Positions 1-8,986 are shown, counted from the stretch's first letter. The stretch: 64,000 nt of DNA from CBDCGS01 sp965216915 (GCA_965216915.1 CBDCGS010000010.1:124001-188000); one strand, 5' to 3'. The notes: generated by a model not told the origin, from the sequence alone. Numbers and translations are program-made.

Positions 1-65
1 CGGTGGACGGCATGGGCGCGATCGATGCGGTGTCCGAAGCCATCCAAGCGGCTCTCGATGGTTGA
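1..65 (+). CDS. adk: Adenylate kinase, C-terminal end (partial)
   Basis: The first bases encode the tail VDGMGAIDAVSEAIQAAL-DG followed by TGA at 63-65. The motif in which Gly-x-x-x-I-D is followed by a helical end is typical of adenylate kinase C-termini. In alphaproteobacteria adk normally lies between secY and rpsM, exactly this position. The enzyme interconverts ATP+AMP and 2 ADP in the cytosol. Only about 21 residues are in the window, so the call rests mainly on gene order. Confidence 0.75.
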   Translation, partial: VDGMGAIDAVSEAIQAALDG

Positions 66-90
66 CGAGCGGCGGCCAGGTGGTGATAAT

Positions 91-114
91 CCGCGCGCCG
101 TTCGAGGCGCGCGG
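91..114 (+). terminator. Hairpin downstream of adk
   Basis: A perfect 9-bp inverted repeat, CCGCGCGCC at 91-99 and GGCGCGCGG at 106-114, with a 6-nt loop lies 26 bp after the adk stop. No T-run follows, so it may be an attenuator or RNA-stabilising hairpin rather than a true terminator. Confidence 0.35.
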
Positions 115-158
115 CGGGTTGCCTGCTGCGCGCCCTCTGTGTTTTGCAGCGTGTTGTT

Positions 159-186
159 CCGTAGCGCATCGATCCGTAGCGCATCG
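159..186 (+). repeat. Tandem 15-bp duplication in rpsM leader
   Basis: CCGTAGCGCATCG occurs at 159-171 and again at 174-186, a two-copy tandem repeat with a 15-bp period in the 199-bp gap between adk and rpsM. No function is evident. Confidence 0.6.
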
Positions 187-264
187 TTGTGCAACGGGTC
201 GTCGTCCAGGGCATCGTGCGTCACGCGGACGGCGATGCACACCGTTCCAGGTAAGGAGGCGTGA

Positions 265-633
265 TTGGCTCGTATTGCCGGCGTCAACATTCCGACCAAT
301 AAGCGTGTCGAGATTTCGCTCACCTACATCCACGGCATCGGCCGGACCAAAGCGCGGAAGATTCGCGAACAGGTTGGGCTACCACCCCAGAAGCGGGTGA
401 ACGAGCTCAGCGATGCCGAGGTAATTCGGATTCGCGAGATCATCGACAAAGACCACCTCGTCGAGGGCGACCTCCGGCGCGAGGTGGCGATGAACATCAA
501 GCGCCTGATGGACCTCGGCACCTATCGCGGCTTCCGCCATCGGCGCGGCCTTCCGGTCCGCGGTCAGCGCACCCACACCAATGCGCGCACCCGCAAGGGC
601 CCGGCGCGGCCGATCGCCGGCAAGAAGAAGTAG
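265..633 (+). CDS. rpsM: 30S ribosomal protein S13
   Basis: Protein of 122 aa starting MARIAGVNIP, the canonical S13 N-terminus, with the helix-two-turn-helix region and the basic C-terminal tail rich in Arg/Lys (TNARTRKGPARP) that contacts the P-site tRNA. The start is a TTG codon at 265. It is fixed by homology and by a strong AAGGAGG at 253-259, five bases upstream. A nearby GTG at 261 is out of frame. S13 sits in the 30S head. It is the first ribosomal gene here, followed at 10 bp by rpsK. Confidence 0.97.
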   Translation: MARIAGVNIPTNKRVEISLTYIHGIGRTKARKIREQVGLPPQKRVNELSDAEVIRIREIIDKDHLVEGDLRREVAMNIKRLMDLGTYRGFRHRRGLPVRGQRTHTNARTRKGPARPIAGKKK

Positions 634-643
634 GGGCTGAGCC

Positions 644-1030
644 ATGGCGAGACCGACGCGCGTGCGCCGCCGCGAGCGCAAGAACATCTCCTCGGGCATC
701 GCGCATGTTTGCGCGACCTTCAACAACACCATGATCACGATCACCGATGTGCAGGGCAACGCGATCGCGTGGTCGTCGGCCGGCAGCATGGGCTTCAAGG
801 GCTCGCGCAAGTCGACCCCTTACGCGGCGCAGATGGCCGCCGAGGACGCGGGCAAGAAGGCCGCGGAGCATGGCGTCAAATCACTCGAGGTCGAGGTGAA
901 GGGGCCTGGCTCCGGCCGGGAATCGGCATTGCGCGCGCTGCAGGCGGCAGGCTTCACGATCACGGCCATCCGTGACGTGACGCCGATCCCGCACAACGGT
1001 TGCCGCCCGCCTAAGCGCCGGCGCGTCTAG
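644..1030 (+). CDS. rpsK: 30S ribosomal protein S11
   Basis: Protein of 128 aa containing the S11 core (HVCATFNNTMITITD near residue 25) and the conserved C-terminus DVTPIPHNGCRPPKRRRV. It is a platform protein of the 30S subunit near the Shine-Dalgarno/anti-Shine-Dalgarno helix. It lies 10 bp after rpsM and is certainly co-transcribed with it. Length and sequence are fully normal. Confidence 0.98.
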   Translation: MARPTRVRRRERKNISSGIAHVCATFNNTMITITDVQGNAIAWSSAGSMGFKGSRKSTPYAAQMAAEDAGKKAAEHGVKSLEVEVKGPGSGRESALRALQAAGFTITAIRDVTPIPHNGCRPPKRRRV

Positions 1031-1122
1031 CCGCCGGACCGTTCTCGTCGAGGCGCCGTCGGGTGTGAACCGAGGGTCGCCCGGCGCTTATTCATAGTCG
1101 CTAATCCCACGAGGTGATGAGC

Positions 1123-2142
1123 GTGATTCAGAAAAATTGGCAGGAACTCATCAAGCCGTCGAAGCTCGAGATCGCGCCGCTCGGCGGCGCCGGCGACCGC
1201 GCGGCGCGGATCGTCGCGGAGCCGCTCGAGCGTGGCTTCGGCATGACGCTTGGCAACGCGCTTCGGCGGATCTTGCTGTCGTCGCTGCGCGGCGCCGCGG
1301 TCACGTCGATCCAGATCGACGGGGTGCTCCATGAGTTCTCCGCGCTCCAAGGCGTCCGTGAGGACATCACCGACATCGTGCTCAACATCAAGGCGCTGGC
1401 GCTGCGCATGCATGGCGACGGGCCGAAGCGCATGACCCTCAAGGCGAGCGGGCCGGGCGAGGTCAAGGCGGGGCAGATCGACACCGGACATGGCATCGAG
1501 ATCATGGATCCCGACCTTGTCATCTGCACGCTCGATGACGGTGCCGAGCTCAACATGGAGCTCACGGTGCAATCCGGGAAGGGCTATGTGGCGGCATCGC
1601 AGAACCGGCCGGAGGACGCGCCGATCGGCCTCGTGCCCATCGACGCCCTCTATAGCCCCGTGCGCAAGGTGGCCTACAAGGTCGAGAACACCCGCGTCGG
1701 TCAGGTGACCGACTATGACAAGCTCACCATGCGGGTCGAGACCAACGGCACCGTGACGCCCGAGGATGCGGTGGCGCTCGCCGCCCGCATCATGCAGGAC
1801 CAGGTGCAGCTCTTCGTGAACTTCGACGAGCCGCGCGAGCTGCCGCATCAGGCGGACGAGGTGGAGCAGCAGTTCAACCCCAACCTGCTGCGCAAGGTGG
1901 ACGAGCTGGAGCTTTCGGTTCGCTCCGCGAATTGCCTCAAGAACGACAACATCATCTACATCGGGGATCTCGTGCAGCATTCCGAGGCCGAGATGCTGCG
2001 CACACCCAACTTCGGGCGCAAATCCCTCAACGAGATCAAAGAGGTGCTGACCAATATGGGGCTCCATCTCGGCATGGAGATCCCGAATTGGCCGCCCGAG
2101 AACGTCGAAGAGCTGGCCAAGAGGCTCGAGGAGCCCTACTAA
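1123..2142 (+). CDS. rpoA: DNA-directed RNA polymerase subunit alpha
   Basis: Protein of 339 aa with an N-terminal dimerisation domain (ERGFGMTLGNALRRILLSS near residue 35) and the C-terminal domain that binds UP elements and activators (about 250-320, including TPNFGRKSLNEIKEVL). Three in-frame starts exist: GTG 1114, ATG 1117 and GTG 1123. I chose 1123 because alphaproteobacterial RpoA starts MIQKNWQELIKP and because AGGTGA at 1112-1117 is then a well-spaced ribosome site. The 92-bp gap from rpsK is usual for this operon. Confidence 0.96.
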   Translation: MIQKNWQELIKPSKLEIAPLGGAGDRAARIVAEPLERGFGMTLGNALRRILLSSLRGAAVTSIQIDGVLHEFSALQGVREDITDIVLNIKALALRMHGDGPKRMTLKASGPGEVKAGQIDTGHGIEIMDPDLVICTLDDGAELNMELTVQSGKGYVAASQNRPEDAPIGLVPIDALYSPVRKVAYKVENTRVGQVTDYDKLTMRVETNGTVTPEDAVALAARIMQDQVQLFVNFDEPRELPHQADEVEQQFNPNLLRKVDELELSVRSANCLKNDNIIYIGDLVQHSEAEMLRTPNFGRKSLNEIKEVLTNMGLHLGMEIPNWPPENVEELAKRLEEPY

Positions 2143-2186
2143 GGGGCGGCGCGCGCCGGCGCTACGGGCAAGGGAGAACCGCAACC

Positions 2187-2624
2187 ATGCGGCATCGCAA
2201 CCACGGCAGAAAGCTGAACCGCTCGTCGAGCCATCGCCGCGCGATGTTTCGCAACATGGCGACCGCGCTGCTCAAGCATGAGCAGATCCGCACCACGCTG
2301 CACAAGGCGAAGGAGCTGCGCCCGATCACCGAGCGCCTGATCACCCTCGGCAAGCGCGGCGACCTTCATGCGCGCCGCCAGGCCGCGAGCTACCTGCAGG
2401 ACGACGCGATCGTCCGCAAGCTTTTCGACGCGCTGGCGGAGCGCTACGCCGATCGGCCGGGCGGCTATACGCGGGTGCTGCGCGCCGGGTTCCGCTATGG
2501 CGATTCGGCGCCCATGGCCATCATCGAGCTCGTCGAGCGTGACGAGGAGGCCAAGGGCCAGGATTCGGGCCCGCGCCCGGAGGCCGAGGACGACGAGGAG
2601 GAGGAGGCCGAGGCCGCCGCGTAA
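2187..2624 (+). CDS. rplQ: 50S ribosomal protein L17
   Basis: Protein of 145 aa beginning MRHRNHGRKLNRSSSHR, the diagnostic L17 N-terminus. It is followed by the conserved RTTLHKAKELRP segment and YTRVLRAGFRYGD. The last 25 residues are a strongly acidic Glu/Asp tail ending in Ala, an extension common in alphaproteobacterial L17. AGGGAG at 2170-2175 precedes the start. It is the last gene of the ribosomal operon. Confidence 0.97.
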   Translation: MRHRNHGRKLNRSSSHRRAMFRNMATALLKHEQIRTTLHKAKELRPITERLITLGKRGDLHARRQAASYLQDDAIVRKLFDALAERYADRPGGYTRVLRAGFRYGDSAPMAIIELVERDEEAKGQDSGPRPEAEDDEEEEAEAAA

Positions 2625-2662
2625 CCCGGCGCCGCGCCCGATCTCACCTCCCCGATGTCCGT

Positions 2663-2693
2663 CGCCGCGACGCGAGGCTGCGTCGCGGCGTTT
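2663..2693 (+). terminator. Probable terminator of the rpsM-rplQ operon
   Basis: A perfect 11-bp stem (CGCCGCGACGC at 2663-2673 and its complement at 2680-2690), a 6-nt loop and a short TTT follow rplQ by 38 bp. The stem is strong. The T-run is short, as is common in GC-rich genomes. Confidence 0.6.
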
Positions 2694-2712
2694 GAGCGCA
2701 TAGGCTTGTGTC

Positions 2713-4044
2713 ATGGCGAATCAGGATGCGCCGCCCTCGCTGTTTGAAGCCGAGGCGCCGCGCCCGCTTGCGGACCGGCTGCGCCCGAACGCGCTCGACG
2801 AGGTCGTCGGCCAAGATCATTTGCTCGCCGCGGACGGTGCGCTCGGGCGCCTGCTCGCGGCGGGGCAGCTCCCCTCGGTCATCCTGTGGGGACCGCCCGG
2901 CTGCGGCAAGACGACGATCGCCCGCTTGCTCGCCGCGCAGACCGATCTCCAGTTCGAGCCGCTGAGCGCGGTCTTCTCGGGCGTCGCCGAGCTTCGCAAG
3001 GTCTTCGACCAGGCGCGAAGCCGCCGGGGCGGCGGGCAGGGCACGCTCCTCTTCGTCGATGAGATCCACCGCTTCAACCGCGCCCAGCAGGACGCCTTCC
3101 TTCCGGTGGTCGAGGACGGCACCATCGTGCTCGTCGGCGCGACGACCGAAAACCCGTCGTTCGAGCTCAACGGCGCCTTGCTCTCGCGCTGCCGCGTGCT
3201 GGTGCTGCACAGGCTCGGCGACGCGGCGCTGGAGACCTTGCTGACGCGCGCGGAGGCGAGCGAGGGGCGCGCCTTGCCGCTCACCGACGAGGCCCGCGCG
3301 ATGCTGCGCGCGATGGCCGATGGCGACGGCAGGGCTCTGATCAATCTGGCGGAGGCGCTGCTCGCGGAGCCTGCGGCGGAGCCGCTCGACACGGCGGCGC
3401 TGATGGCGCGCGTCGAGCGGCGCGCGCCCCTCTACGACAAGGCGCAGGAGGGACACTACAACCTGATCAGCGCGCTCCACAAATCGCTCCGCGGGTCGGA
3501 CACCGATGCGGCGCTCTATTGGCTCGCGCGCATGCTCGCGGGCGGTGAGGATCCCCGCTACATCGCGCGCCGGCTCGTGCGCTTCGCCTCGGAGGATGTC
3601 GGCCTCGCGGACCCCGCCGCGCTCCCCCAAACGATCGCCGCCTGGGAGGCCTATGAGCGCCTCGGCACGCCCGAGGGCGAGCTCGCGATCGCGCAAGCGG
3701 TGATCTATCTCGCCACCGCACCCAAATCCAATGCCGCCTACCGTGCGCTCGGCGCCGCCATGGCCGCGGCGAAGGAGACCGGCTCGCTCATGCCGCCGAA
3801 GCATATTCTGAACGCCCCGACGCAGCTCATGAAGTCGCTCGGCTATGCCGCGGGCTATGTCTACGACCACGACACGGCCGAAGGCTTCTCCGGCCAGAGC
3901 TACTTCCCCGACGAGATGGCGCGCCGGAGCCTCTACACGCCGCGCGACCGGGGCTTCGAGCGCGAGATCGCCAAGCGTCTCGATTATTGGCAAAAACTCC
4001 GCGCCCGCGGGGCGGCGCCGACCGACGATCCGGACGCGCCGTGA
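2713..4044 (+). CDS. rarA: Replication-associated recombination protein A (AAA+ ATPase)
   Basis: Protein of 443 aa of the RarA/MgsA/WRNIP1 family, clamp-loader-like ATPases acting at stalled replication forks. Visible are Walker A GPPGCGKTT (60-68), Walker B LLFVDEIHR (112-120), sensor 1 GATTENPSF, and the C-terminal tetramerisation region (AAPKSNAAYRALGAA, then PPKHILNAPTQLMKSLGY). Length is typical. Its stop overlaps the GTG of crcB, so it begins a tightly packed run of four genes. Confidence 0.95.
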   Translation: MANQDAPPSLFEAEAPRPLADRLRPNALDEVVGQDHLLAADGALGRLLAAGQLPSVILWGPPGCGKTTIARLLAAQTDLQFEPLSAVFSGVAELRKVFDQARSRRGGGQGTLLFVDEIHRFNRAQQDAFLPVVEDGTIVLVGATTENPSFELNGALLSRCRVLVLHRLGDAALETLLTRAEASEGRALPLTDEARAMLRAMADGDGRALINLAEALLAEPAAEPLDTAALMARVERRAPLYDKAQEGHYNLISALHKSLRGSDTDAALYWLARMLAGGEDPRYIARRLVRFASEDVGLADPAALPQTIAAWEAYERLGTPEGELAIAQAVIYLATAPKSNAAYRALGAAMAAAKETGSLMPPKHILNAPTQLMKSLGYAAGYVYDHDTAEGFSGQSYFPDEMARRSLYTPRDRGFEREIAKRLDYWQKLRARGAAPTDDPDAP

Positions 4045-4430
4045 AGGTGCTCTTCGCCATCGCGGCGGGCGGTGCGCTCGGCTCGGTCGGGCGTTACGTC
4101 GTGGTCGGCGCGGTCGAGCGGTGGCTTCTCTCAGCGCTTGGCATCGGCTTTCCCTACGGCACGCTCGCGGTCAATGTGATCGGCTCGTTCGTGCTCGGCG
4201 CGCTGTGGCATGCGCTCGCGGTGCACCACGACGCGGGCGAGATCGTGCAGCGCTTCTTGTTCGTCGGCCTGCTCGGCGGCTTCACCACCTTCTCGGCGTT
4301 TTCGGGCGACAGCATCCGCCTGATCGAAGGCGGCGAGCTTGGCAAGGCGGGCCTTTACATCGGGCTCTCGGTCGTGCTCTCCCTCGCGGGCTTTTATCTG
4401 GGTCTCAGGCTCTTGCGCTGGGTGCTGTGA
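4041..4430 (+). CDS. crcB: Fluoride ion channel CrcB/FluC
   Basis: Protein of 129 aa with four predicted membrane helices and the family motifs GGALGSVGRY near the N-terminus, the NVIGSFVLG helix (pore Asn) and GGFTTFSAFSGD (Phe box and central Na+ site). FluC is a dual-topology dimer that exports fluoride. The start is GTG at 4041, overlapping the rarA stop by 4 bp. No fluoride riboswitch is visible, and the operon arrangement leaves no room for one. Confidence 0.93.
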   Translation: MKVLFAIAAGGALGSVGRYVVVGAVERWLLSALGIGFPYGTLAVNVIGSFVLGALWHALAVHHDAGEIVQRFLFVGLLGGFTTFSAFSGDSIRLIEGGELGKAGLYIGLSVVLSLAGFYLGLRLLRWVL

Positions 4431-5410
4431 TGGGTGAGGTCTCGATCGTCCCGGTGGCGGCGGAGGAGGCCGAGACCCGGCTCGACCGCTGGTTCAAGCG
4501 CCACTATCCCGCACTGGGCCACGGCGCCCTGGAGAAGCTCTTGCGCACCGGCCAGATCCGCGTCGACGGGCGCCGCGCGAAGGCGGGCACGCGCCTCGCG
4601 CCCGGCAACGAAATCCGCATCCCGCCGGTCGCGACGCGCGCGGCGCAAGCCGAGGGGGGCGCGGGACACAGCCCGTCCAAGCTCGATCCCGCCGATGCGC
4701 GGGCGGTCCGCGCGATGGTGCTGCTGCGCGATCGTCAGATCATCGCGCTCAACAAACCGGCCGGCCTGCCGGTGCAAGGCGGCTCCAAGGTCTCGCACCA
4801 CCTCGATGCGATGCTCGACGGGCTGCGCGACGGCGCGCGTGAGCGGCCGCGGCTGGTTCATCGTCTCGACCGCGACACCAGCGGCGTGCTCGTTCTCGCG
4901 CGCACCGCGCCTGCGGCACGCGCGCTCGCAGCGGCGTTTCGCGAGCGGCGCGTGCGCAAGCTCTATTGGGCACTGGTCGCCGGCCGGCCGCGGCCGGCGA
5001 CCGGTGAGATCGACGCGGCGCTCGCCAAGCGGCGCGTCGGCGACGGGGAGCGTGTGGTCTCCGTCGGGAAAGACGGCCAGGCGGCGAAGACGGCCTATGC
5101 GGTCGTCGACGCCGCCGCCAAGCGCGTCACCTGGCTCGCCCTGATGCCGCTCACCGGGCGCACGCATCAGCTGCGCGCGCACTGCGCCGAGGTGCTCGGC
5201 CACCCGATCCTCGGTGACAAGAAATATGGTGATGACCGGGCTGAGCGGCTCGGCCTTGCCCCGCGGCTTCATCTGCATGCGCGCGCCCTTGCGTTGCCGG
5301 GACGGCCGCCGATCGTCGCACCCTTGCCGGCGCATATGCAGGCCTCGTGGCGCCAGCTCGGGTTCGCCGAAGACCCGCCCGGCGACCCGTTTGCGCCGTT
5401 CGCGCCATGA
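4430..5410 (+). CDS. rluC: Ribosomal large subunit pseudouridine synthase, RluC type
   Basis: Protein of 326 aa: an N-terminal S4 RNA-binding domain (about 16-70, TRLDRWFKRHYP) followed by the RluA-type catalytic domain with HRLDRDTSG (144-152), whose Asp147 is the expected catalytic residue. The C-terminal GRTHQLRAHCAEVLGHPI is the usual RluA/RluC motif. It isomerises uridines in 23S rRNA. The ATG overlaps the crcB TGA by one base. RluC is favoured over RluD by the context, but site specificity is inferred. Confidence 0.88.
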   Translation: MGEVSIVPVAAEEAETRLDRWFKRHYPALGHGALEKLLRTGQIRVDGRRAKAGTRLAPGNEIRIPPVATRAAQAEGGAGHSPSKLDPADARAVRAMVLLRDRQIIALNKPAGLPVQGGSKVSHHLDAMLDGLRDGARERPRLVHRLDRDTSGVLVLARTAPAARALAAAFRERRVRKLYWALVAGRPRPATGEIDAALAKRRVGDGERVVSVGKDGQAAKTAYAVVDAAAKRVTWLALMPLTGRTHQLRAHCAEVLGHPILGDKKYGDDRAERLGLAPRLHLHARALALPGRPPIVAPLPAHMQASWRQLGFAEDPPGDPFAPFAP

Positions 5411-6075
5411 TCCGCCTCGTCGTGTTCGACTGCGACGGCACGCTGGTGGACAGCCAGCATGTCATCGTCCGTTGCATGCAGCAGGCGTTCGCCGCCGAGG
5501 GCCTGGCGGTGCCGGATGACGGCGCGGTGCGCCACATCATCGGGCTGGCACTGCCGCGGGCGGTCGAGGTTCTTGCGCCGGAGGCCGACGCGGCGCGCAA
5601 CGCGCGGCTGGTCGAGGGCTACAAGGCGCAGTTCGTCGCGTTGCATCAGGGAACCTCGGTCGACGACCGATTGTTTCCCGGCGCGTACGAGGCGGTGTCG
5701 ACGCTTGCGGCGGCAGGCTATGCGCTCGCCGTCGCGACCGGCAAGGGGCGGGCGGGCCTGGCGACGACCCTGTCAAGGCATGCGCTCGACGATCTGTTCC
5801 ACTCCCTGCACACGGCCGATGACGCGCCGAGCAAGCCGCATCCGGCGATGCTGGAGCAAGCGATGGCGGAGGCGGGGGTCGGCCCGCGCGAAACCGTGAT
5901 CGTCGGCGACACCGTGTTCGACATCGAGATGGGGGCCAATGCCGGCGTCGCCGCGGTCGGCGTCTCGTGGGGTTATCACGCGCCGGCCGCACTCCGCCAA
6001 GCCGGTGCGCGCGCCGTCATCGATCACTTCCGTGAGCTCACCCCCTTGATCGAATCTTGGCCGGGCGGGCGCTAG
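5407..6075 (+). CDS. HAD-superfamily hydrolase, phosphoglycolate-phosphatase-like
   Basis: Protein of 222 aa with HAD motif I VVFDCDGTLVDS (nucleophile Asp8, acid/base Asp10), motif II VATGKG, motif III Lys in DDAPSKPHPAML, and motif IV IVGDTVFDIEMG. The helical cap between about 15 and 85 is of the Gph/PGMB type. The substrate cannot be read. It overlaps rluC by 4 bp (ATGA), and a HAD phosphatase after rluC is common in alphaproteobacteria. It could be Gph or another sugar phosphatase. Confidence 0.88.
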   Translation: MIRLVVFDCDGTLVDSQHVIVRCMQQAFAAEGLAVPDDGAVRHIIGLALPRAVEVLAPEADAARNARLVEGYKAQFVALHQGTSVDDRLFPGAYEAVSTLAAAGYALAVATGKGRAGLATTLSRHALDDLFHSLHTADDAPSKPHPAMLEQAMAEAGVGPRETVIVGDTVFDIEMGANAGVAAVGVSWGYHAPAALRQAGARAVIDHFRELTPLIESWPGGR

Positions 6076-6158
6076 ATGGCGCACGTGTGCTTGCCACCTC
6101 CGAACAACCCATCGATGATTTCGCGTCGACGACGTCGATTCCCCTGACGGAGTGAGCC

Positions 6159-8282
6159 ATGCGCTGGTGGTTGCCTCCCGCCATTCTCGGCGGTCTCGTG
6201 GTTCTGGTGATCGTGGTCGGCGTCGTTCTGATCGCGACCCAGGACATCAGCGAGTTCAAGACCCTCCTGACCGAGAAGGTCGAAGACTCCACCGGTCGAA
6301 AGCTCGTGATCAACGGCGAGTTCGATCTCTCGTTCTCCTTCTCCCCGGCGCTTGTCGCGGAAGATGTGACCTTCGAGAACGCCGCGTGGGGCTCCGAGCC
6401 GCAGATGCTCAAGCTGAAGCGTTTGGAAGCCAAGGTCGCGCTTCTGCCGCTGATCGGCGGGCGCACCGAGATCAAGCGCCTGCGCCTGGTCGATGCCGAG
6501 ATCCTTCTCGAGACCAATGAAGAGGGTGTGAGCAATCTCGAGTTCGACACCGTGGAAGAAGACGGCAGCGCGCCCAAGCCGGCCGAGGACGAGGAGAAGG
6601 GCGGGCTGCCGCTGATCGAGAGCGCCGAGATCGTCAACGCGGTCGTGACCTTCCGCGACGGCCAGACGGGCACCGAGCGTCGGATCGTGGTCGATCGCGT
6701 CGACGGCCGCTCGGAGGGCGAGGGCGAGCCGCTCCTGTTCGAGCTCGAGGGGCAGATCGACGAGGCGCGCGTGGTCGCCGAGGCCTCCGTCGGCCAAGGC
6801 CGCACGGATGTGCCCGTGACGGTCGAGGGCGAGATCGCCGGCGCCGAGGTGACGGTCGAAGGCGTGATCGGCGACATGGAGACCTTCACCGGCCTTGATC
6901 TCACCTTGAGCGCGGAGGGGGAGTCGCTCGCGGACCTTGCGGCGCTTGGCCTGACCGGCTTGCCGGATGCGGGCCCCTTTGCGCTCTCCGGGCGGCTCCA
7001 GAGCGCGGGCGAGGCCTACACGATCCGCGATATGGCGGGTCGGGTCGGCGAGAGCGATGTTGCGGGAACCTTGACGTTCACACCGGGCGAGCGACCACGG
7101 ATCGACGGCGCACTGGCGTCGCAGCGGCTCGACCTCGACGCGCTCTTCGGGCAAGCGGAGCCGGGCGGCGCCGACGACGGCGACAGTGGCGGCGGCGGAG
7201 CCGCCGCAGATGGCGGCGGGCGCATCTTCTCGGATGAGCCGATCGCGTTCGACGGCCTCGACGCGGCCGATGCAACGATCAAAGTCGACGCGGCCGAGGT
7301 GCTCTACAGCGGGCTCACGATGAACGACCTCGCGCTCACGGTCGCCCTCGAGAACGGCCGGCTCGCGATCGAGCCGCTCACCGCGCGCCTCGCCGGCGGC
7401 ACCATCGGCGCGGCGCTCGGGCTCGACAGCCGCGCCGATCCGCCGCGCCTCTCCACCGATCTCAAGCTGGCCGGCATCGACCTCGATGCGCTGCGCTCGG
7501 TCGTCGATTTGAGCGAGGTCGCGTCGGGCCCCTTGGACGCCGACATCGTTCTCGCGGGGCGCGGGCGCTCGGCGCACCAGCTCGCATCGACGCTCGACGG
7601 CCATATCGAGCTGATCGTCGGCCAGGGGCGCCTCCACTCCGAATATATCGATTTGATCGCGACCGACCTGTTCCGCTTCGTCTTGCCGGAGCTTGCGGAT
7701 GCCGATGTCGCGGCGCTCAACTGCTTCGTCGCCCGCTTCGTCGTGGAGGATGGCCTTGCCACCAACAATGCGCTCCTGCTCGACACGGAGCTCACGACGA
7801 CCGCCGGCAACGGTTGGATCGACCTCGGGGCCGAAACCGCCGAGCTCACCATCGTTCCACGGCCGAAGGACGAATCCCTGATCAGCCTCGCGATCCCGGT
7901 CGTGGTGCACGGCCCGGTGCAGGATTTGGGCTACGACCTGAAGAAAGAGGATGCGTTGATGACGGCGGCCGGCGCCGTGCTCGGCACCGCGCTGCTCGGG
8001 CCCTTCGGCATCATCATCCCCTTCGTCAGCACGGGCACGGGCGAGGAGAATGCCTGCGTGCATGCGCTGGCGCAGCCGGTCGACGAGGCCATCCCGGTCT
8101 ACCAAGGCGCGGGGGCGGCGATCGTCGAGCAGCTTGGTGAGACCGCGGGCGACGTCGGAGAGGGATTGGGCGATGCCGCCGATACCGCCGGTGAGGCCAT
8201 CGGCGATGCGGCGGGCGAAGCCGGCGAGGCCCTCGAGGATGTCGGGGACGCGATCGGCGACGCGCTCGACGATTTGTTCTGA
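6159..8282 (+). CDS. AsmA-family inner-membrane/periplasmic protein
   Basis: Protein of 707 aa. Residues 1-30 form one N-terminal membrane segment with the bulk in the periplasm. The region 35-120 (GRKLVINGEFDLSFSFSPAL, then FENAAWGSEPQML) is the AsmA N-terminal signature. An AsmA-like beta-rich C-terminal domain follows to about 640 (DAEIVL-type repeats, GNGWIDLGAETAEL). A Gly/Ser/Asp linker sits near 340. The last 50 residues are short Gly-Asp/Glu-Ala repeats (for example GDAAGEAGEALEDVGDAIG). AsmA proteins are thought to act in lipid transport or outer-membrane assembly. Exact role here is unknown. Confidence 0.85.
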   Translation: MRWWLPPAILGGLVVLVIVVGVVLIATQDISEFKTLLTEKVEDSTGRKLVINGEFDLSFSFSPALVAEDVTFENAAWGSEPQMLKLKRLEAKVALLPLIGGRTEIKRLRLVDAEILLETNEEGVSNLEFDTVEEDGSAPKPAEDEEKGGLPLIESAEIVNAVVTFRDGQTGTERRIVVDRVDGRSEGEGEPLLFELEGQIDEARVVAEASVGQGRTDVPVTVEGEIAGAEVTVEGVIGDMETFTGLDLTLSAEGESLADLAALGLTGLPDAGPFALSGRLQSAGEAYTIRDMAGRVGESDVAGTLTFTPGERPRIDGALASQRLDLDALFGQAEPGGADDGDSGGGGAAADGGGRIFSDEPIAFDGLDAADATIKVDAAEVLYSGLTMNDLALTVALENGRLAIEPLTARLAGGTIGAALGLDSRADPPRLSTDLKLAGIDLDALRSVVDLSEVASGPLDADIVLAGRGRSAHQLASTLDGHIELIVGQGRLHSEYIDLIATDLFRFVLPELADADVAALNCFVARFVVEDGLATNNALLLDTELTTTAGNGWIDLGAETAELTIVPRPKDESLISLAIPVVVHGPVQDLGYDLKKEDALMTAAGAVLGTALLGPFGIIIPFVSTGTGEENACVHALAQPVDEAIPVYQGAGAAIVEQLGETAGDVGEGLGDAADTAGEAIGDAAGEAGEALEDVGDAIGDALDDLF

Positions 8283-8290
8283 GGCAAGCG

Positions 8291-8986
8291 TTGCGTCGGT
8301 TCTACGAGGCCGCGCACGTCGAGGCCATCGGCGATGGCTTTGCCGTCGCGCTCGACGGAAAGCCCGTGCGCACACCCGCGCGGCATCGGCTGACGGTCGA
8401 TCGGCGCGCGCTCGCCGAGGCCCTGGCCGCCGAATGGGCGGCTCAAGCGGAGACGATCGAGCGCGAGACGATGCCGCTCACGCGGCTCGTCTGCGCGGCG
8501 ATCGATCTCCTGCCCGACCGGCGGGACGAGGTGATCGACGAGGTTGTGCGCTACGCCGAGACCGATCTCGTCTGCTACCGCGTGACCCAGCCCACGACCC
8601 TCGCGGAGCGTCAAAGCGCCGCGTGGCAGCCGCTCGTCGCCTGGGTCGACCGGCGATACGGTGCCGCCCTCGCCGTGACCACCGAATTGACGCCGGTCGC
8701 GCAGAGCACCGAGGCGGTGGCGGCGTTGCGCCGCGCCGTCCAGGTGGAGGGCGATGTCGGGCTCGTCGGCCTGAGCTTCGCGACCAAGACGCTCGGCTCG
8801 GTGGTGATGGCGCTCGCGCTGCGCGAGGGAGAAATCGGCCCACGCGCCGCCTGGACGGCCTCGGTGGTCGACGAAATCTACCAAATCGAGCGTTGGGGGC
8901 CCGATCAGGAGCTCGAAGCGCGCATGGACCGGCTCGAGCGCGATATCGCCGACGTGTCGCGGCTGTTTTCGCTGCTTCGCGCCTGA
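8291..8986 (+). CDS. ATP12 family F1-ATPase assembly chaperone
   Basis: Protein of 231 aa matching the bacterial relatives of mitochondrial Atp12: FAVALDGKPVRTPARH near the N-terminus, LAAEWAAQ, METDLVCYR-like AETDLVCYRV, and a helical C-terminus with LREGEIGPRAAWTASVVDE. Atp12 binds unassembled F1 alpha subunit. The start is TTG at 8291, eight bases after the upstream stop. An ATP12 gene just before pccB is an arrangement I know from Rhodospirillales. Confidence 0.88.
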   Translation: MRRFYEAAHVEAIGDGFAVALDGKPVRTPARHRLTVDRRALAEALAAEWAAQAETIERETMPLTRLVCAAIDLLPDRRDEVIDEVVRYAETDLVCYRVTQPTTLAERQSAAWQPLVAWVDRRYGAALAVTTELTPVAQSTEAVAALRRAVQVEGDVGLVGLSFATKTLGSVVMALALREGEIGPRAAWTASVVDEIYQIERWGPDQELEARMDRLERDIADVSRLFSLLRA

